Below the pieces are notes generated by a model. The model was not told the origin of the DNA and ran no database searches. It saw nothing but the letters and a program-made list of their open reading frames with translations. Shown piece after piece: positions 36,059-61,800 of a DNA stretch of 64,000 bases (positions are counted from its first letter, which is position 1; every line of letters begins with the position of its first letter). This stretch comes from Pleodorina starrii (taxonomy: Eukaryota > Chlorophyta > Chlorophyceae > Chlamydomonadales > Volvocaceae): positions 652,501 to 716,500 of the forward strand of contig BRXU01000017.1 in assembly GCA_030267565.1 (NCBI GenBank), read 5' to 3'. The position numbers were made by a program, and so were the translations under genes.

Positions 36059-39000
36059 CTACGTCAGCACGGTGATTTTGTACGTGGTCGGGAAGCTCTG
36101 GCGCGCCAGCGCCGCTGCAAGGTTAAGCAGGTCCATTGCCGAGGCGGGCCGCCCGCCGTTGGCGGGCGCGACGAGGCCGCCGCCCGCCATGCCGCCCGCC
36201 GCCAGCGGCAGAGCTCGATCCATTACGAAGCCCGAGTGGAGATGCAGGTGACGGTCGCGGTCGCGGCGCCACTCCATGACGCCACCGCCCATGCAGGTCG
36301 GCGCCTCGAAGGGCAGGCCGTGCTTGTGGGCGAGTGCCAGGATCTAGGACGGACGTTTTCGGCGAGAGATGAGGAGGGAGCGGACGGACGTTTATGAATA
36401 AGGCAGGAGGATGAAGCGAAAAACAACGCCCCGAAATGTGACGAAACCAATACAGTCGCTGCCCAAGCCGTTGCGAGGAGCGCCGGTCTCGACATTTGCA
36501 CACGCCAGCCGCCGCCTTGACGACAGCCTTTTCCAGCTGACACCCGCTGCCCTTCCAACCCGTCCCGACCACGTTCCTTCGCGTCTTCGGTGTGGGTCCC
36601 CTCCGACGCACTTCATTCTCCCTCCAACTCACTTCCGACCCCCACTTCATTCCCCAGTTCGTTTCCTGGCTCCTGGACCGCTCCGTCGCGGTGGTGACTG
36701 AGTGGTCAAGCTGGAAGACCCAGGCCCAGGCCACCCACGGCACGCCCCACGCGCCGCCACGCACTGATGCATCCCATGTATGAATATGGGGCCTCCCTGA
36801 CATCCTCCCCCGGGCACATCCCGTACTTTGTGTGAGTCCAGCATCCCCCCGCGGTGGCAAAATTCCTCTGTGAGGTACGACACGCACCTCCCGGTTGCAC
36901 TCCTCCATGAGCTGTCCCTCGCTGCCGTAGTTGTGACCCCGGATGACGATGCGCTGCCGCTCGCTGCTGCCGGGCACGCCGCCGCGCGCGCCCTGGTCTC
37001 GCAGCTTGAGCATGAGGAAGCGGAAGGAGCCCCACTCGTCGATCTGCACGATGGGGATGAGCTGACCCACCCACGGCGGGCCCTGCCCGAGCGACTCCTG
37101 GACCCTGCGGCGGCAAAGAGGACGAGCGACGCGGTTCTGCACCTCGCGAATCCACCGGTCCATTCAAGGCAACGACCCATGGGTCAGGCCTCAGGCGCCC
37201 ACGCCCTTTCCGCGGCGCGTTTCCGTCCTGTTGGGCGCTGATCTCAAAAGTGCACCCCAGGGCCTAGCATTTGACGGGTCAGGGCCCTTCCATGCGGTCT
37301 TGCATCAGCTTGGGCAGGTGTACCAGCCTGGTTCTATGCATGAACGGCCTACTGAGCCAGTAGGAGAGGGACCCAGATTGTACCTGGCCTATCCCAGATT
37401 CCCAACCCAGACCCACATCCAGTCGTCATCTGCACTCCGCCCGTGGACCAAGGAGTCTGCATCCGCAGACCACGGTCCGCTGTCCCTCCCCCATCCCGGG
37501 GCTGTGCATCCCACCGCCATCCGCCGACCGCCCCCCTGCGCCCCACCGCCATGTCTCCACACCCCTCTCCCGCCATCTCCCACCTGCGCTCCGCCTGCAG
37601 CTCGCAGTCCATCTGCTGCTGCAGCACCGCCGCCGCGCGCCGGTTCAGCGACGCCACCTCCCGGCTCGCCGCCAGCAGCTCCCCACTGGGCTGACGTCCC
37701 AAGATGCGCGGTCCCGACGTGAAACTGCCGCTGCCGCTGCCGCACGCGCCCAGCTGCCAGTCGCCGCCCAGCGTGCTGCCCGCCGCGCCCAGCGTGCCCA
37801 CCATGCCGCTCGTCAGCATCAGGCTGCCGTCCAGCGACATGCCGCCGCCGCCGCGGCTGCCACTGCCGTGGAGGCCAGCGCCGCCGCCGCGGCCGCCGCC
37901 GCCGCGGTTGCTGGTGTTGGCGATCTGCATGGAGACCGTGGTGGTGGCGTTGGTGGCGTTGAGGTACGCCAGCGCCTCCTCCATCTGGTCCTTAGGAGCG
38001 GAGCACGCCGCGTCCGTGCGCGATTGCTCCGCCTGCCAGCGCCGAGTGAAGCGCCAGCGCCAGGCCGCCTCCTGTATCAGTGCCTCGGGGTCCACTTGCC
38101 GTTGCGCCACGTCGATTGCGGCGGCGGGCTGCTGCTGGTTCTGTTGCTGTAGCTGTAACAGGCCCTCCCGTACCTGCGCATGCGTGTCGCCATTCATGAA
38201 TGGCTGCAGCTGTCGGCCGCTCTCCTGCGCTCCGTGCCTTTGGTGGTTGGGCTGCGCTTGCTGCTGCTGCTGCTGTTTGTGCAGCAGGTCAAGCAGGGTG
38301 GGGCTCGCCGGCGGCGCTTGCGAAGTGATTGGGGTGCTGCTGCTGCCACCGCCGCTATAATCGCCGCTGGCGCTCCCGCAGCCGCCGCTACCACTGCCGG
38401 TTGCGCTGGCCGTGCGGCCGTTATGGCCCAGCATTACGGTCGTGTTGGGAGAACGGTTGTTGCTGGAATTTCCCGATGTGCTGCCCGGCCCCAATTCGCC
38501 GCGCTCCGGAACCGGGTCCAACAGACGGTACTGCCGGTCTGCCCAAGTGCCCAGCTGGGGCCCGATCGCCGCTGTCGCCGGGTCGTCAGGCGCCAGGCGG
38601 CCGGGCGGTGTAGGCTTGGCCGGCGCCGGCTCAGCCGCCTTCGAGGAGACTGCCGCCGGTGGCTCTATCGCCACCGCAGGCGGCAGCGGGCCGTCACCGC
38701 CGTTCTCCATGGCTGCAGCGGCCAGCAGGCGCTTAGGAACGGGCACGGCCTTTTGCGGCGAGGCACCCTGTGGCGTGCTGGTACCGAACGCGGGCTCGGG
38801 CACCGGCGCAACCGCAGCGTCGTTATTGTACAACGGGGGCTGGGCAACGGTGCCGTTTAGCAAGGGCTGATGGTTTGCGGGCCGCTGCTCTGCCGCGGGC
38901 TCCTCAGGGCGAGACGAGCGGAAGAAGCCGAAGAAACAGCCCGCCGCGTTGGGGGCCGCCGCGGGGCGCGCGTGCACGCCGGGAAGCGAGGCACTCTCCT

Positions 39001-39395
39001 CTGCATCAACGTCAGAGGAGTTTACCTCTCCAGGGTTCACCGAGCCCGAGCCCCACGCACCGCCGAGGCAGGCGCATGGCCCGAACCTAACACAAGCAGA
39101 ATGGTGCAGGCATGGAGGGAAAGTCCGGATGAAGTCTTCGCTGACGTCAGGTCAAACATACTTGACAAGAATCAAAGGGCATTGCGCGACCAACAGTTCA
39201 GCATAGCTGGGGCACGCACCAGTTCCGCTCGAAAAGGAGCTCGACTCGTTGCCAGTCGGCCGCAGCACGGTCCGCAGCATACAGTGAAACACGCACACCA
39301 TCGTAAGCTTCTGGTGGCAGACCTTCAAAGCTGGGTTTTTCAAGGAAGGGCCGTCCGAACGAAGGGGTCCAGTCCCATCGTTGAGGAGGCTCCAT
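36059..39395 (-). CDS. Protein with C-terminal Janus/Ocnus (phosphohistidine phosphatase)-like domain
   Basis: Exons 39395-39220, 39086-37584, 37104-36888 and 36343-36059 join in phase to about 726 residues. Exon 1 (WDWTPSFGRPFLEKPSFEG, then DGVRVSLYAADR) is not a known domain to me. Exon 2 encodes a disordered Gln/Ser/Pro-rich region of about 500 residues with a CFFGFF patch. Exons 3-4 resemble the PHPT1/Janus fold: VQIDEWGSFRFLMLKL, then RIVIRGHNYGSEGQLMEE, then the glycine turn MGGGVMEW and a final FPTTYKITVL strand. In active PHPT1 a Tyr-His pair with the catalytic histidine follows the RG motif; here the equivalent stretch (GSEGQ) has no histidine. It may bind rather than hydrolyse phosphohistidine. 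The gene diverges from RPC2. An upstream non-coding exon is possible (TTTAG acceptor at about 39430). Confidence 0.7.
37174..37185. repeat. Single GACCCATGGGTC palindrome
   Basis: A perfect 12-bp inverted repeat in the intron between exons 2 and 3 of the Janus-like gene. It matches the core of the RPC2 intron 13 minisatellite. Confidence 0.8.
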
Positions 39396-40171
39396 ACCCT
39401 CCAAACGGCCTAGTGTGCTACTGCTGGCCTAAAGCAATCCCTCCACGCAGAGCTTCGACCTGCTTGAGTAGACGCGCCGGCATTCATGAGACGCTGTGCA
39501 CAACGCGCCTTGGAAAGACTCAACGACGACGCGGCATTCTAGGTAGCAAGCATATATGACAGCAAGCTGAAAATTGTGTGCTAAGTAATTTATTATTTTA
39601 GGGTGGCATTATATGATAATGCGTTTGATGGGTGCTTGGGGCTGTCATCAAGCCTTTAGGCCAAAATGCGATGCCGGCCTCCGTACTGGCCTCGCCCAAG
39701 GATTGGTTAACAAATGCACCCTCCTGCAATTTTTTATACTGATTTTACACAATTCAATAGCCTTTCGTTCACCACAGTTCGCATAGGCTATTTTTCGCCG
39801 CCTAGCCGCCAACATACAGGTGCCGCCTGCGACAAGGTCATTTTACTACTGGCATACTTAAATTTTTGATAACGATCCAAAACGGCAATCATCCCCTTTT
39901 TTCGCTTTCCTTCTGTCAAGGTCGCGACAGCTGGTTGCAGTGTCTCGTTGTCATTCCTTAAGACAAATACAATACCTAGCTCTTGATAATATTTAAGTTT
40001 GGATTGGGCAAATTATTCTTCAGGAAGCGGCCCCAGCTGCCGCCTCGTCGGAACGGGCGCATGCTCCACACCTGTCGTTAGCTGAGGACGACCTGTGACC
40101 GGCCAACAAGTCTCTCAGCTGATCATACTGCTGTCGCCGCCCCTGGGGGCGGCGTCGGCGTTTCGTGCGCC
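39396..40171. promoter_or_regulatory. Bidirectional promoter region between the Janus-like gene and RPC2
   Basis: The start codons at 39395 (minus) and 40172 (plus) face apart across 776 bp. The central part, about 39560-40020, is strikingly A/T-rich compared with the rest of the window (for example TTATTATTTTAG and TTTTTTATACTG). No ORF of note. TATA-like words include TATATGAC at about 39551 and TTTTTATACT at 39731-39740. The shared-promoter role is inferred from layout. Confidence 0.6.
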
Positions 40172-53041
<12,870 letters not shown>

Positions 53042-53058
<17 letters not shown>

Positions 53059-53172
53059 AGACCGAGACTGAGACCGGTTGGGGAGGGAGGGAGGACCAGC
53101 AGCAGCAGAGGGGGGGGGGCGGGGGAGCTGGAGCTGGCGGACCTGTAGAGACCGAGACTGGTTGGGGAGGGA
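53042..53172. repeat. Tandem duplication spanning the RPC2 stop codon
   Basis: Bases 53042-53070, which encode the last residues and the TAG, reappear 90 bp downstream at 53132-53160 almost unchanged, including the in-phase CTGGCGGACCTGTAG. Both copies continue into GTTGGGGAGGGAG, the first after six extra bases. Fragments (GAGCTGGCG) echo further down. Confidence 0.88.
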
Positions 53173-55815
53173 GCAGCAGAGGGAGCAGCAGCAGAGGCGG
53201 GGGAGCTGGCGCTGGCGGCGGAGCTGAGGTGGAGGGGGGCGAGGGGAGCTGGCGGCGGAGGGGAGGATGAGAGGTGGGGACTGGGGAGGGATGTAGGGGA
53301 GGAGATGGTTCCCGAGGAGCGGAGGGTGATGGAGGAGGAGGACGAGAAGGAGGAGGAGGAGTCAAGGGGCCAGGAGGGCAGGAGGGCGTGGGGTACGTGC
53401 TGGCGTGATGAAGGGGAGCGGCGCTGCAGGGGGCCATGAAGGGCAGGGGGCGGCAGGGGAGGGGAAGGCAGTTGAGGGCTGAGGAGGGCGGTCTCGCTCG
53501 GTCGCGATGCGCGACGGGGAGCGTTGCGCAAGCGGGAGGAGCGCCGTTGATTGGGAGGCTTTCGGGCTCACGGGGTGAGGGAGGGGCATGCGCGTGTGTG
53601 TGTTTGTGTGTGTGCGTGTCCAGGGGTTTGATGGGCTGCATTGCTTCCGCAAAGGAGGCGTGTGCCGTTGCCCCGACAGCGATGCTGTTCTCTTGGGTTG
53701 GGTACCTTGGGTTACGCGAGCGTTCGGACGGGACGTGGCGTCATGCCGCCCGAGTGGACAGCGCCTTGCCTTGCCCACCTCCACCCTCACCCCCCCCATC
53801 TGGGGTAAGGGAGGAGGAGGGCGCAAGGCCACAGCGATGAGGTCGCCTGCGGAGGGGAGGAGCGTAGCCCCCACTTGAGTCCTGCGGCGGCTCCGCAGAT
53901 CGCAGGCGGCTGGCCCTGGCCCTGAACCGAGCAGAACACTGAAGAACGAATGGACGTAAACGACGGCCGGCGGCGTGGGGGGGTGGGTGGGTCAAAGCAG
54001 CGCGGAGACTGGGACAGGCGGCTGTCTTGCCGGCTGGCTGCCGCGGTGTGGGTGGAACTGAAGGCGTGGGACGTAATGCCGTGCAGCGGGGGAGGGGAGT
54101 GGCCCAAACTAGGGTATAGGGTCGGTTCTGGTTCTTAGGCCAGCCGCGGTTTGATTAGATAAGAAAAGCAGTGCAGGGCTCGGACGGCTGAGTTGCCTGC
54201 CGGCGGTTGGGTTGGTAGGAGAGGCAACGGACGCCGGCGCGATTTCGTGCAGCAGCAGCAGCAGCAGCAGCAGCTGCAGCGGCAGATAGTTAGGGGGCCG
54301 CGGTTTCGTTGGGTGGGTGGGTGGCGGCAGCTGCAGCGACGATCTCGTCGCTGCGGTGTGTGGCGAGATGGCGGCGTGTGCGGTACGGCAGGTGCAGGTG
54401 CAAGGCGCGGCGGCCCGCCTATCCTGGAGCGGAGGCCGGCGGAGGCCGGTGTGAGGGCCGTCGAGAAGCCGGACACCCAGCGCAGCGCAGCGCAGCGCGC
54501 AGCGCCGGGGAAGCTTGGTTTTCTTGGATGCGTGGAGCGGACGCACCGATTGCTGTGGGGCGGATAGACTGACCCGCGGGCGGGTGGACGGACGGGCTGG
54601 CGGGCGGAAGGCGGACGGACGGCCCCCACCGGGAACCCGGGGAACGTTGTGAGCCAATCAGGTGACCCGGCATCGCAACGATTCTCAGCCGCGGGCTTGA
54701 GTGCTCGGAGTGGGTTGGGGCGGGCCGTTGCCTAATTTGGCGCTTGAGCTGTCACATGGGTTCACATGCGACGCGTCGTCCGTCGACGGAACGCAGGGCG
54801 CTCGCCGCCGCCGCCGCGGTCGCGAGGTGTCCGCGGGGCTGCTGGCTTGAAGCGCTGGGGGATCGCAGAGCAGCGTGTCCTAAACAGGAAACGAGGCGCT
54901 GAAATGTGAAGGGGTCAGTTCTTTGTTCACAGAGGACTCGCATTGGATCGCCGGCGGGTGCATATCGCGCCCGACACAATCGCGGCCGAAGCCTCACGTT
55001 GCGCACTGCCGGCATGCTTGCTAACACGCGTGTATGGTTGCGCAGACGATTCATCATTCAGTTTGTTTGCCGACGTCGACTTTCGCAGCTTCCGGCACCG
55101 CACCGCGGCGCCGTTGGACGTACGGTACCGCCGTGTGTCCATTGTTCTTGAAAGGTGGTTGGTCGTCTACGAAAGCTGACAGCGCGTAAGACTGTGGCCT
55201 GGCCAAACTTCCATTCGTCCTCCCCGGCAGTCTCCAACCCTTTTTTCCCTGCTGCACCAAGTTACCCTACAACACGTATATCCCAACGATCTCACGGCAC
55301 GCCCCCTCCCCCCCCCCCCCACACACACATACAGAGTTACAGACACACACGTTCGAGGGCCATCGACCGCGCGGCATTCAAAGCTCTCCGCTTGTTTATC
55401 ATTGTGGGACGCCGGAGGTCAAGGAGTTAGATTCGATACGATCTTGACCCCGACGACGACGACATCAGAGCAAGCACCCGCATTCCACCAGCAGCAGCAG
55501 CAGCGGCCTCGCGCGGCCGAAAGAGTCTGTTCGCTCGGCTTGAGGACGCGCAAAGCGATATCCTACTCCGTAATCAAGGGCGTAAGACAACAGCGCGCTG
55601 TTGCGCGCCGAAAGTGTGACTGAGCTCTTTGCTTCAAGTGGAGTCCAACGACTCAGGCCGCCATCTCTAGCCGTACCTTCCGCCCAGATCCGGATCTACC
55701 GTATAGAGGCTCAGTCCATAGTCTCAATCCAGGCTCCGATCCAGGTCTAACCTTTAGAACCAGCTCATCGTCTTTCGCAGCCTTTCGCACACGTCAGCTA
55801 ACCAGCGTTAAGTAC
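53059..55815. other. Region between RPC2 and the NHL-BTB gene
   Basis: Holds the RPC2 3' UTR (G/A-rich, AGCAGCAG and GGAGGA tracts to about 53360), a CAG run at 54251-54272 and a more A/T-rich stretch (54900-55450) that is probably the promoter or 5' UTR of the next gene. No frame here has a recognisable domain or splice support. Additional 5' exons of the NHL-BTB gene cannot be excluded. Confidence 0.5.
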
Positions 55816-58800
55816 ATGTCAGCAGCCGGCGGAGGTGCCGGCGGCAGCGGCGGCGGCGCTGGCGGCAGCGGCGGCGGCGGCAGCCGCCGCCGCAGCCGGC
55901 TGCAGGGCTTCACGGCACTGCTGCGGCGCCGCGGCGGCGGCGGCGGCGGCGCGGGTAGCGTCGAGAGCGGCGATGACTCGACGCCGCGGAGGTACGGCAG
56001 GCGGCGGGGGGCTTTCTTCGGCCTCCGGTGTGTGCGCCCCCCAATGCACTGCCGGCCCCGCAAGAGTCGCTGTGAAGTGTCACGTGTGTAAAACCCCACT
56101 CACATCGCCCCCGTAGGGATAGATGCCTTTTCTGTGATTGCAAGAAACATATAATTTGACTGCCAACATAAATTGAACGACTGACCGACTTCTGCTCGTG
56201 GCTGTTGCCTCCCCTTAGTATCAGCGATAGGTCGTCGGTCTACAGCGGCGGCGGCGGCTCCGCCGCCGGCGTAGCGACAGGCGGCGGCGGGGGATCGTCG
56301 GGGCCGCTGGCGGCGCGGCTCCCCGCCGTGTCCACCCTCAATATCTCAATGGCGGCGGTGGGTCGGGCTTTGGGTTGACCCGTGGGTCGGTGGGTTTGCA
56401 TGACAGGCACTTGACCGCAGCGGCGGCCTGCACATGCCCCGGCGGGTCGGTGGGTCGGTGGGCCGGCTAGGCTCCGAAACCCGCCGCGACAGAGCCTGCG
56501 GCAATGGAATCCTCGTTCTCTGCCGCTGGTATGTTTTCATGTCACACGCTGCATGGCGCTGTGACACCGCTCTCGAAGCCTGTGTCTTTCTGCCGGGGAG
56601 CAAAACCCTAAGTACCCTTAAACCCTAAGAAACCCTAAACTCCCCGACGACGGGCGCAGGAGGGCATGGTAGCCGCCTCCCGACATGTCCGCGGCGGCAG
56701 CAGCGGCGCCAACCTAGGCATGTACCAACAGCCGCTGCAGCGACAGCCCTCAGCTGACGCTCCGCCGGCGCCGTTCGCCGACGGCGACGCCGCCGCCGCC
56801 GCCGCAGCGGCGGCGGCGGCGGCGGCGGCGGCGGGCCCGGGCGACAGCGGGCTGCAGGCTCCTGTGGGCGTTGCGGTGGACTTCAGCGGATACGCCTACA
56901 TCGCCGACACGGGACATTGCAGGTGGGGCGCTTTGAGTGTGTTGCTGGCTGGCCGGCCGGCGTCTGCGTCGGCCGGCGTCGGTGTGCATGGTTGAGGAAC
57001 GACCCGCGGGTCATTTGCCTGCTCGCGTGCTCGCGTGCTCACGTGCTCGCGGCGTATCCTTCAGGTGACCGGCGCGAAGTAGGGTTCCAAACTTGACAAA
57101 GGCAGAGGACGACATGAGCTTCGCGGGCCGTTGGTCGTTGGTCGTTGGTAGCTTTTGGAACCAGCTCTCGGGGCGCTTGGCAGCCTGGGCAGCGGTCAAT
57201 TTGCGTTTCGCCATGTGATACCGCTCGCGGAGGACACCATTTGCGCGTCAACGCCCTGTGCTCCTTCCCTGCTCCGAAACCCATTCTGTCGCTCTCCGGT
57301 CTCCCGCGCGATGCCGCCGACGATGCCACCAACGTTGGCGCCCTCGCAAATCATCGTCATCGTCATCGTCATCATCATCATCATCATCATCATCATCGTT
57401 ATCGCACAGGGTTCTGCGCGTCCGACTGGATTCGGGGGAGGCGGTGGTGCTGGCGGGCGGGGGCGGTTACGGACATCGAGATGGGCCCGGCAGGAAGGCC
57501 AAGTTCGCCTGCCCCATGTACCTGGCCCTGGACCACCGGGACGGCAGGTGGGAGGTTGGCGGGTGGGAGGTTGGTTGGTTAAGGCGGTGAAGGTGGTTAC
57601 GGCGGTTGGGAGTTGCGTGGCGGGGGGCATCTGACACTTCTGGCATGTGTCAAAAGATGGTTGGCAGGGTGAGCGGGCACCGGTTGGCAGCTTGTTCAAC
57701 CTCATGCCCGATTCATCCTTCTTATCCCCCTGCCCGCCCGCGTCTCCGCCCCCGCCTCCGCCGCCGCCCTGCCACTCACTCTCTCAGCCTGGTGGTGTCC
57801 GATCAGCACTGCCTCCGCCGAGTGGCGAGCGACGGCTTCGTCACCACGGTAGCAGGTACGGCGTACGGCGTACGGCGTACGACAAACGGCTGCGCAACGA
57901 CACCCGACTCACTCGCTACATCGCCTACCCAGTACCCACCACCGAGGTTTTGTCCTCTTCCTGCCTGCTGCCGTACATCACGAGTCCGTACATTAGTAAC
58001 GCGCGCAGCCCGATCTTTCTCCCCGCTTCACAGCGCGTCATCGGAGGAGATATGTTGGCGTCCGAATCAATATCTAAAAAATATCTGATATATATACCTT
58101 TGGGGGATTGGGGCGTGTAAATGCCTTGTCGCCTGTAACCTCGTGTGCCGGTTGGAGTCCTCTACCTTTTGTCATGCGGGCGGGTACGGTGGGCTTAGCT
58201 GGCAGTTTCGGCGCTCAGGGGGAGCTCTCGCGCGACGCGCAGGCAGCACCACCCCTGGACACGCGGACGGACCCGCGGGGCAGTCCCGCTTCTACAACCT
58301 GCGCGGAGTGGCGGTGGACGGCGACGGCAACATCTTCGTGGCTGACTCGTCCAATCACTGTGTACGGCAGCTAACCGCCGCCGACAGCATGGTGTCCACG
58401 CTCGTGGGTGGGTGGGTGGGTGGTTGGGTGGCGGGTTGCGGAGCGTTTACTGTTGGGGGCATGAATCTGAACCGCTGCGGCGCGTGAGGCCAACTTGCTT
58501 GTGGGTGTGGGTGTGGGTGTGGGTGTCAGTGTTCCGTGCGCCGAGTAAATAAGGCTCCACGATCTCACCCCGGAAAAGCCCTATAACACGACCGTGGCGA
58601 AGGCGAAGATAGTTCTGCAATAAGAGCTCGTACTCCCCGAAGGGGCGAAGGGCTCGTATTTTCCGCCGCCCGCAATGTCCCTTCCCCAGTTCCCCTGCCC
58701 TCGCGGCGCACACGCACACACGCACCCACGGCGCTCGCAGGCAGCCCAGGCACCGCGGGGTTCAAGGATGGCGCGGGCGCCGACGCGCGCTTCCGCAACC

Positions 58801-61800
58801 CCTGTGGCGTCGCGGTTAACCTTCAGGTGCGTGTGCGTGCGTGTGTGTGTGAAACGTGTGTACCGTATGCAGTGGTAATCCCTCGTCATTCCCCGATTTG
58901 TTGTTCTGTACCCCTCCCCTCCCCTGCCCTGCCCTCCCCTGTCCTTCCCTGCCCTCCTCTCCCCTCCCTCCCCTGTCCCTCCCCTGTCCTTCCCTTCCGC
59001 CAGGACGGCACGCTGGTGGTGGCGGACGCGGGCAACAACAGGCTGCGCAAGGTGGACCGAGAACGACTTGCCACCACCATTGCGGGCAACGGAGTGGCGG
59101 GTGCGTGACTGCCTGGCTGGATGGCTGAGCGCCTAGGGAGCAGCGTGACTGCCTGGCTGCGTGAGAACCTGGTTGCGTGTCTGCGTGGGGTGCGTGGCTG
59201 TGTGGCTGTGTGGTTGCGGATGAATGCGTAACTCATTGCGTAACTCCTTGCGTAACTGCCTGCCTGCCTGCCTTCCGGCCTGCCTCCCTGTTCCCTGCCT
59301 GCCTTCATGTCTGCCCCCCTGCCTCCCTGCCTCCCTGCCTGCCTCCCGGCCTGCCTTTTCAGGACCTCCTGCTCTGTCCACGGACATGGCCCTCAACTGT
59401 CACCTCAACCTACCCCAGGTTCGTTTTCATTCATTCATCGTTCGGGTCTGGGCTGGTTCGGGTCTGGGCTGTTTCCTAAGCCCCTTAGGGTTCGAACCCC
59501 TCTGTCGACCAATCTCGCGCGCAACATTCATCCACCCCGCCCTCTCCGCTGCCCCGCCGGGGTGCCACGCCCTCCTGCTTCAACCCCTCACCCCCCTGTG
59601 CAGGGTGTTGCGATCGACGGTGATGGCAACATTCTGCTTTCGGATCTGGACAACCGCTGTGTGAGGATGGTGACCCCCGCGGGGACAATCAGCACGCTGG
59701 CTGGAGGCCCGGCGGGTGTGTGTGTGTGTGCATGTGTGTTTCTCAACATTATCGCTGTAGGGTTTAGGGTTACGTAGGGGGAGGGCAGAACCTGATTCGA
59801 GGGAATGCGGAAAAGGAGGACGTGTCGATGGCGCCCGGCTGTGTCAACCCCGGCCTCCAATGCCAAGGGGGGGATGGAAGCTACCCGCCTGAAACCCGGA
59901 GGTGGGAGCAAAACACGACACGCCACGACACGTGTCCCCCCCTCCAAATGCATGTCTGCAACACGCAGCGGGACCGGAGCGTGACGAGGAAGTGGGGCCG
60001 CCGTCGCTTGCGGCCGCCAGCGGCCCCCAGGGCACCATTTTCTGCGATCCTCAGGTGGGTTTAGCATGCACACACAGGGGTGGGTTTTGACAGTTTCCTT
60101 CCTTCCCCCGTTACCCCCTGGGTTGGGGTTGGCACCCCTCCCCGTAGGGTATGACGTGGGCGGTCTACCGGTGAGGGATCGGAGCGGGTCCATGGTTGCT
60201 GTGGATAATGGGATCAGACGCTTGTGGATGCAGGCCGCGAAGTTCTGTCCGAGAGCTGGCCCTCTCCCTGACCCGCGGGTCACACTGACCCACGGGTACA
60301 CTGACTCTAAAGGGGCACGCTGACCCACGGGTCACACTGACCCATCGGTCACACTGACCCCCAGGTCACACTGAACCCCTGGGTCACGCTGACCCACGGG
60401 TCACACTGACCCATCGGTCACACTGACCCACAGGTCACACTGAACCCCTGGGTCACGCTGACCCACGGGTCACACTGACCCACGGGTCACACTGAACCCC
60501 TGGGTCACGCTGACCCACGGGTCACACTGACCCACGGGTCACACTGAACACCTGGGTCACGCTGACCCACGGGTCACACTAAACCCCTGGGTCACACTGA
60601 ACCCCTGGGTCACGCTGACCCACGGGTCACACTGAACCCCTGGGTCACACTGAACCCCTGGGTCACGCTGACCCACGGGTCACACTGAACCCCTGGGTCA
60701 CACTGACCCACGGGTCACGCTGACCCACGGGTCACACTGAACCCCTGGTCACACTGACCCACGGGTCACGCTGACCCACGGGTCACACTGAACCCCTGGG
60801 TCACACTGACCCACGGGTCACGCTGAGCCACGGGTCACACTGAACCCCTGGGTCACGCTGACCCACGGGTCACACTGAACCCACGGGTCACACTGAACCC
60901 CTGGGTCACACTGACCCACGGGTCACGCTGACCCACGGGTCACACTGAACCCCTGGGTCACACTGACCCACGGGTCACGCTGACCCACGGGTCACGCTGA
61001 CCCACGGGTCACGCTGACCCACGGGTCGTTCACTCGCTTCCGTATGTGCTCCCGTGTGCGCTCCGCGCCGCCCCTCGCTCGTCCCTTTTTGGTTCCGGAG
61101 CGCAGGGCATTGCTGTGACGCACCGAGGGGAGGTGCTGGTGGTCGAGTGCTCGGCCAACCGGGTGAGTACGACTGGGTACGGTGGAGGGACTTGGGCCGG
61201 TGACGGTCCGCGTGGGGGGAGGCGGGGTATGAGGGGAAGGGGATGCGGGAGGGAGGGGGGCCAGGTGCGAGGTGCAGCAGCACGAGGGAGCGCCCAGGGC
61301 GGTTCTTTACATTCCCATTTTGCAAGAGCAGCGCAAAGTGCCAGCTGCTGCGATTGTGAGTTAAGGATTCAAGGGCACCACTGATAAAAGGTGACCAGTG
61401 GTTGCCATCTTGTCGTACCATCATGGTGCCGCCTGCAGCATCGGCCAACTCCCACCGATCACCGCTGCTGTTCGGCACGCTTTCACGCTGTCGTACATAC
61501 ACCGCCGTACCACCATCTGAACATGGTGCGCGGATCTGCTGTCCTTAATCCCACGACATCCCTTTTTCAACCACTCCCAACCACTGTCAACTCCCTCCCA
61601 ACCACCCCCAACCAACTCCCAGCCAACTCCCAACCACCCCCAACCACCCCCAACCACTTCACACACACTCACCTCAGGTTCGTGTCATCGCCGCCCGGCT
61701 GCACTCCCCGCACACCTACCTGGCCGCCATCAAGTCTACCTTTGTAACCGATATGATGGGACTGCTGGCGAGGGGCGACGGCGCGGACGTCACGTTCATG

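Noticed and set aside
39038..39040. GTG as the start codon of the Janus-like protein
   Set aside because: GTG starts are not expected in nuclear genes, and an in-phase upstream exon with ATG at 39393-39395 explains the frame.
59489..59501. GGTTCGAACCCC resembling a tRNA B box (T-loop)
   Set aside because: The T stem pairs only partly, and no matching acceptor stem or A box lies 40-60 bases upstream. It sits inside an NHL-BTB intron.
60148..60245. Possible extra NHL-BTB exon (VAVDNGIRRL-like)
   Set aside because: Using the acceptor at 60147 gives a stop after eight codons unless another weak junction is added. Skipping it joins exon 59969-60054 directly to 61106-61162 in phase and reads a normal NHL strand.
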